NCBI RefSeq assembly: GCF_020382885.2
Contig: NC_058504.1
Location: 16,689,019 to 16,753,018, forward strand
Direction: 5' to 3'
Source of the DNA: Scatophagus argus
Lineage: Eukaryota; Chordata; Actinopteri; Scatophagidae
DNA: 64,000 nucleotides
Made by a program: the position numbers and the translations under genes. The notes under the pieces were generated by a model. The model saw only the letters and a list, made by a program, of their open reading frames with translations, ran no database searches and was not told the DNA's origin. Positions 61,961-64,000 of this stretch are shown here, piece by piece (positions within the stretch are counted from its first letter, which is position 1; every line of letters starts with the position of its first letter).

Positions 61961-64000
61961 CCATAGCACTCTTTTTCTAATGAATGGCACATGCAGTAGA
62001 CGTCTTCTCCCAAATAAGGACTCCTTGAAATCAATGAAAAGACATGTCGCGAGGGAAATACGTTTAAGATCCAAGGAAATTTTCCACTTGAAACCTCAGC
62101 TGATACTACAAAAGTATATTTTAATTTAAGAGTACTGTGAGTCGTTGCAGTGCAAAGGGTTACAATCCAATGGCTCGTATTTGCAACCATTTCAAATGCA
62201 GATGAGTGAATTTGGTTAGGCAAATATTTTTTTTTCTTCTTTCCTCAGCCTATAGCAGTTGTGCAGTGGTGTGTTGTGTCTTAGACAGGCCCTGTGAAAG
62301 CAATGATATGATAGATAGCTCCTTTTGTCAGATTTAGTTGTAACTCCAGTGGGGCAACTGGGCACAGTAAGGAACTGCATAGTGATATTACTAAAGTAAG
62401 CTGCTATTATTTTCAGTACATAATCAAGCTTGAGAGCTTGTTTAAATATACTTTGGTCAGCGCTGTGCCATATTCTGATTATACCACCTTATCATACCTT
62501 CACTTAGTAAAATAAAAAAAAGACATCTATATATGGCAATGTGGTCTCCCTCATCTGACATTTGACCACAAGCCAGAGCCTGACTGAGATGTGCTTTTCC
62601 GTTTGCTGAAACTAATTCATTACGTGTATTCATGTGTTTATATGTTACCTAAAGCTACTCAAGGAAAAGAGACTTTTTAGCAACCAGTTAACTCCAAAAA
62701 CAAAGCTTGTCTTGTTAAGGGAAAGAGTTTAAAGAAGAAACACAACTGGAGACTGCTGGGTTTTCTAAAAATAATTTTAGCAAAATCTTTCACCAAAATT
62801 AACCTAATTAAAGGTAGACTTATTGGTTTTACGGTGTACTAACAAAGCAAAAAAAAAAAGCCCTAAAAGAGCTACTCAGTTTCAGTTACTTTCCACTCCA
62901 GTCTTTGGGAGTATTATTTACTGCTTGCTTGCTGAGTTAGTCTTGTTAGTACAGTTTTCAAGTCCTCCAAGGCAGACTCACCCTTCATTTGTATCCTGTA
63001 GTAGTAGCATACATCACCCCACCCCACTCCCATGTGCTGCAGGGCCTGTTGGGTTGGTTTAACAGCAGCATGTCTTGGTCTTCTGGTTTTTTGTAAAAAA
63101 AAAAAAAAAAACAGACTTGCTCATCCAGGTGTTACTGGTTTGACATTTTCAGACCAGTACTTACCAACTGAGTGAACAACTATTTATTATGGTACTCTGT
63201 TGATACCACAGGGATATTCGTTGTGTGTGTGAATTGTTTGAAAATGTGTTGGGGTCCACCATCTTGTGTGTGCTGCTGTCTACCATAAGCCTGTTGAAGC
63301 TGACAGTAATTCGAGCACAGCTAGCTGTGTCAGCGTTTTCTTCCTTGAGAGGAACACTCTCTGTATCACCCAGTGAAACTGAGCCTTGCACCTGTGGTTC
63401 CACTCAATATGTGCATCTAAACAGGTAAACATGATTGTTCAGTATGCAGTGTATTACATTTTTGTCATACCAAGTCTAGGTATAGGACACTCCTGAGACT
63501 TAACAAGATACAGAAGTAGGGTGCATCCTTTCACCCTAGATGGTTTCTAAATGATTCATCCATGGAACTGAGTCATTAATTCATTAGTTCACAGGAGAAC
63601 ACACAAAGCTAGATGTTCACAAAGCACACAAGGCTGACCATCTCATGTTTCTCTGCTCAGAGGCACAGCCTCTCTCTCCATTGGTCAACCTCCAATCAGA
63701 CGTGATCTCTGTGGCCTCTATATTGATAGGGTTCCGTTGCCATACCAACCATGCAAGCTGGGAGATTTCTGGTCCACCCGCTAGTCCATTGTTTGGCCAA
63801 GAGGTTATCCATTTTCAGATATGTTGTGCTGTGCAAGCTAAATGTGACACAGCATAATTTTTTTTCACACACTGCAGCACCAGTCGATGTAGCACACTGT
63901 GGCCTTGCTTATCAACTCACTGACTACAGTCACAAAACACATGCATACTGCTTAGTGCTGTCATGTAGCTTGCACAGCATTTTCCATCTATGGGCAGGGG
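61961..64000. other. Intergenic region upstream of cpeb4, to the right edge
   Basis: About 2 kb without a supportable exon, RNA gene or complete repeat. A run of 18 A lies at 63096-63113. The short open frames have no recognisable domain and no splice context. Confidence 0.6.

Overview
This is nuclear DNA from a ray-finned fish, most likely a percomorph teleost. Coding exons carry GT-AG introns and are separated by AT-rich non-coding DNA. Microsatellites, degraded Tc1-like transposons and short dispersed repeats of the kind common in perch-like fish are scattered throughout. Nothing bacterial, viral or plasmid-like was seen.

Layout from left to right: (1) 241-3240, minus strand: the 5' two thirds of faf2 (UBXD8), cut by the left edge. 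(2) 4173-6859, minus: pin4 (parvulin-14), complete in four exons, with a dead Tc1-like element in intron 3. (3) 7287-9585, plus: a NIMA-related kinase gene, divergent from pin4, with the whole kinase domain in one exon and a short acidic final exon. (4) 14856-15703, plus: a secreted four-exon cytokine with IL-4/IL-13/IL-5-type architecture, a TATA box and an AU-rich 3' UTR. (5) 20535-21653, plus: drd1, a short-tailed dopamine D1 receptor with one coding exon. (6) 38174-39458, minus: msx2, two exons. (7) 48258-50131, minus: a small three-exon gene that I assign to the C5orf47 family. (8) 53474-60708, minus: cpeb4, eleven coding exons including a 24-nt microexon, with a non-coding first exon near 61.2 kb and a probable 2.7-kb 3' UTR.

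The order cpeb4 - C5orf47 - msx2 - drd1, with matching relative strands, is the order I recall for human 5q35.2, with faf2 also from that band. The right half therefore appears to be an old conserved block. The genes are not an operon or pathway. They are linked by ancestry and probably by shared long-range regulation, since msx2 and drd1 are flanked by gaps of about 16.5 kb and 9 kb that contain several homeodomain- or POU-site-rich candidate enhancers.

Most worth a second look: the cytokine gene (IL-4/13 versus IL-5-family identity), the C5orf47-like gene, the cpeb4 microexon together with its histidine-rich region, the one-exon kinase, and a terminal-inverted-repeat element near 16.3-16.7 kb. 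All family assignments rest on reading the translations and on remembered family sequences; no database search was run.
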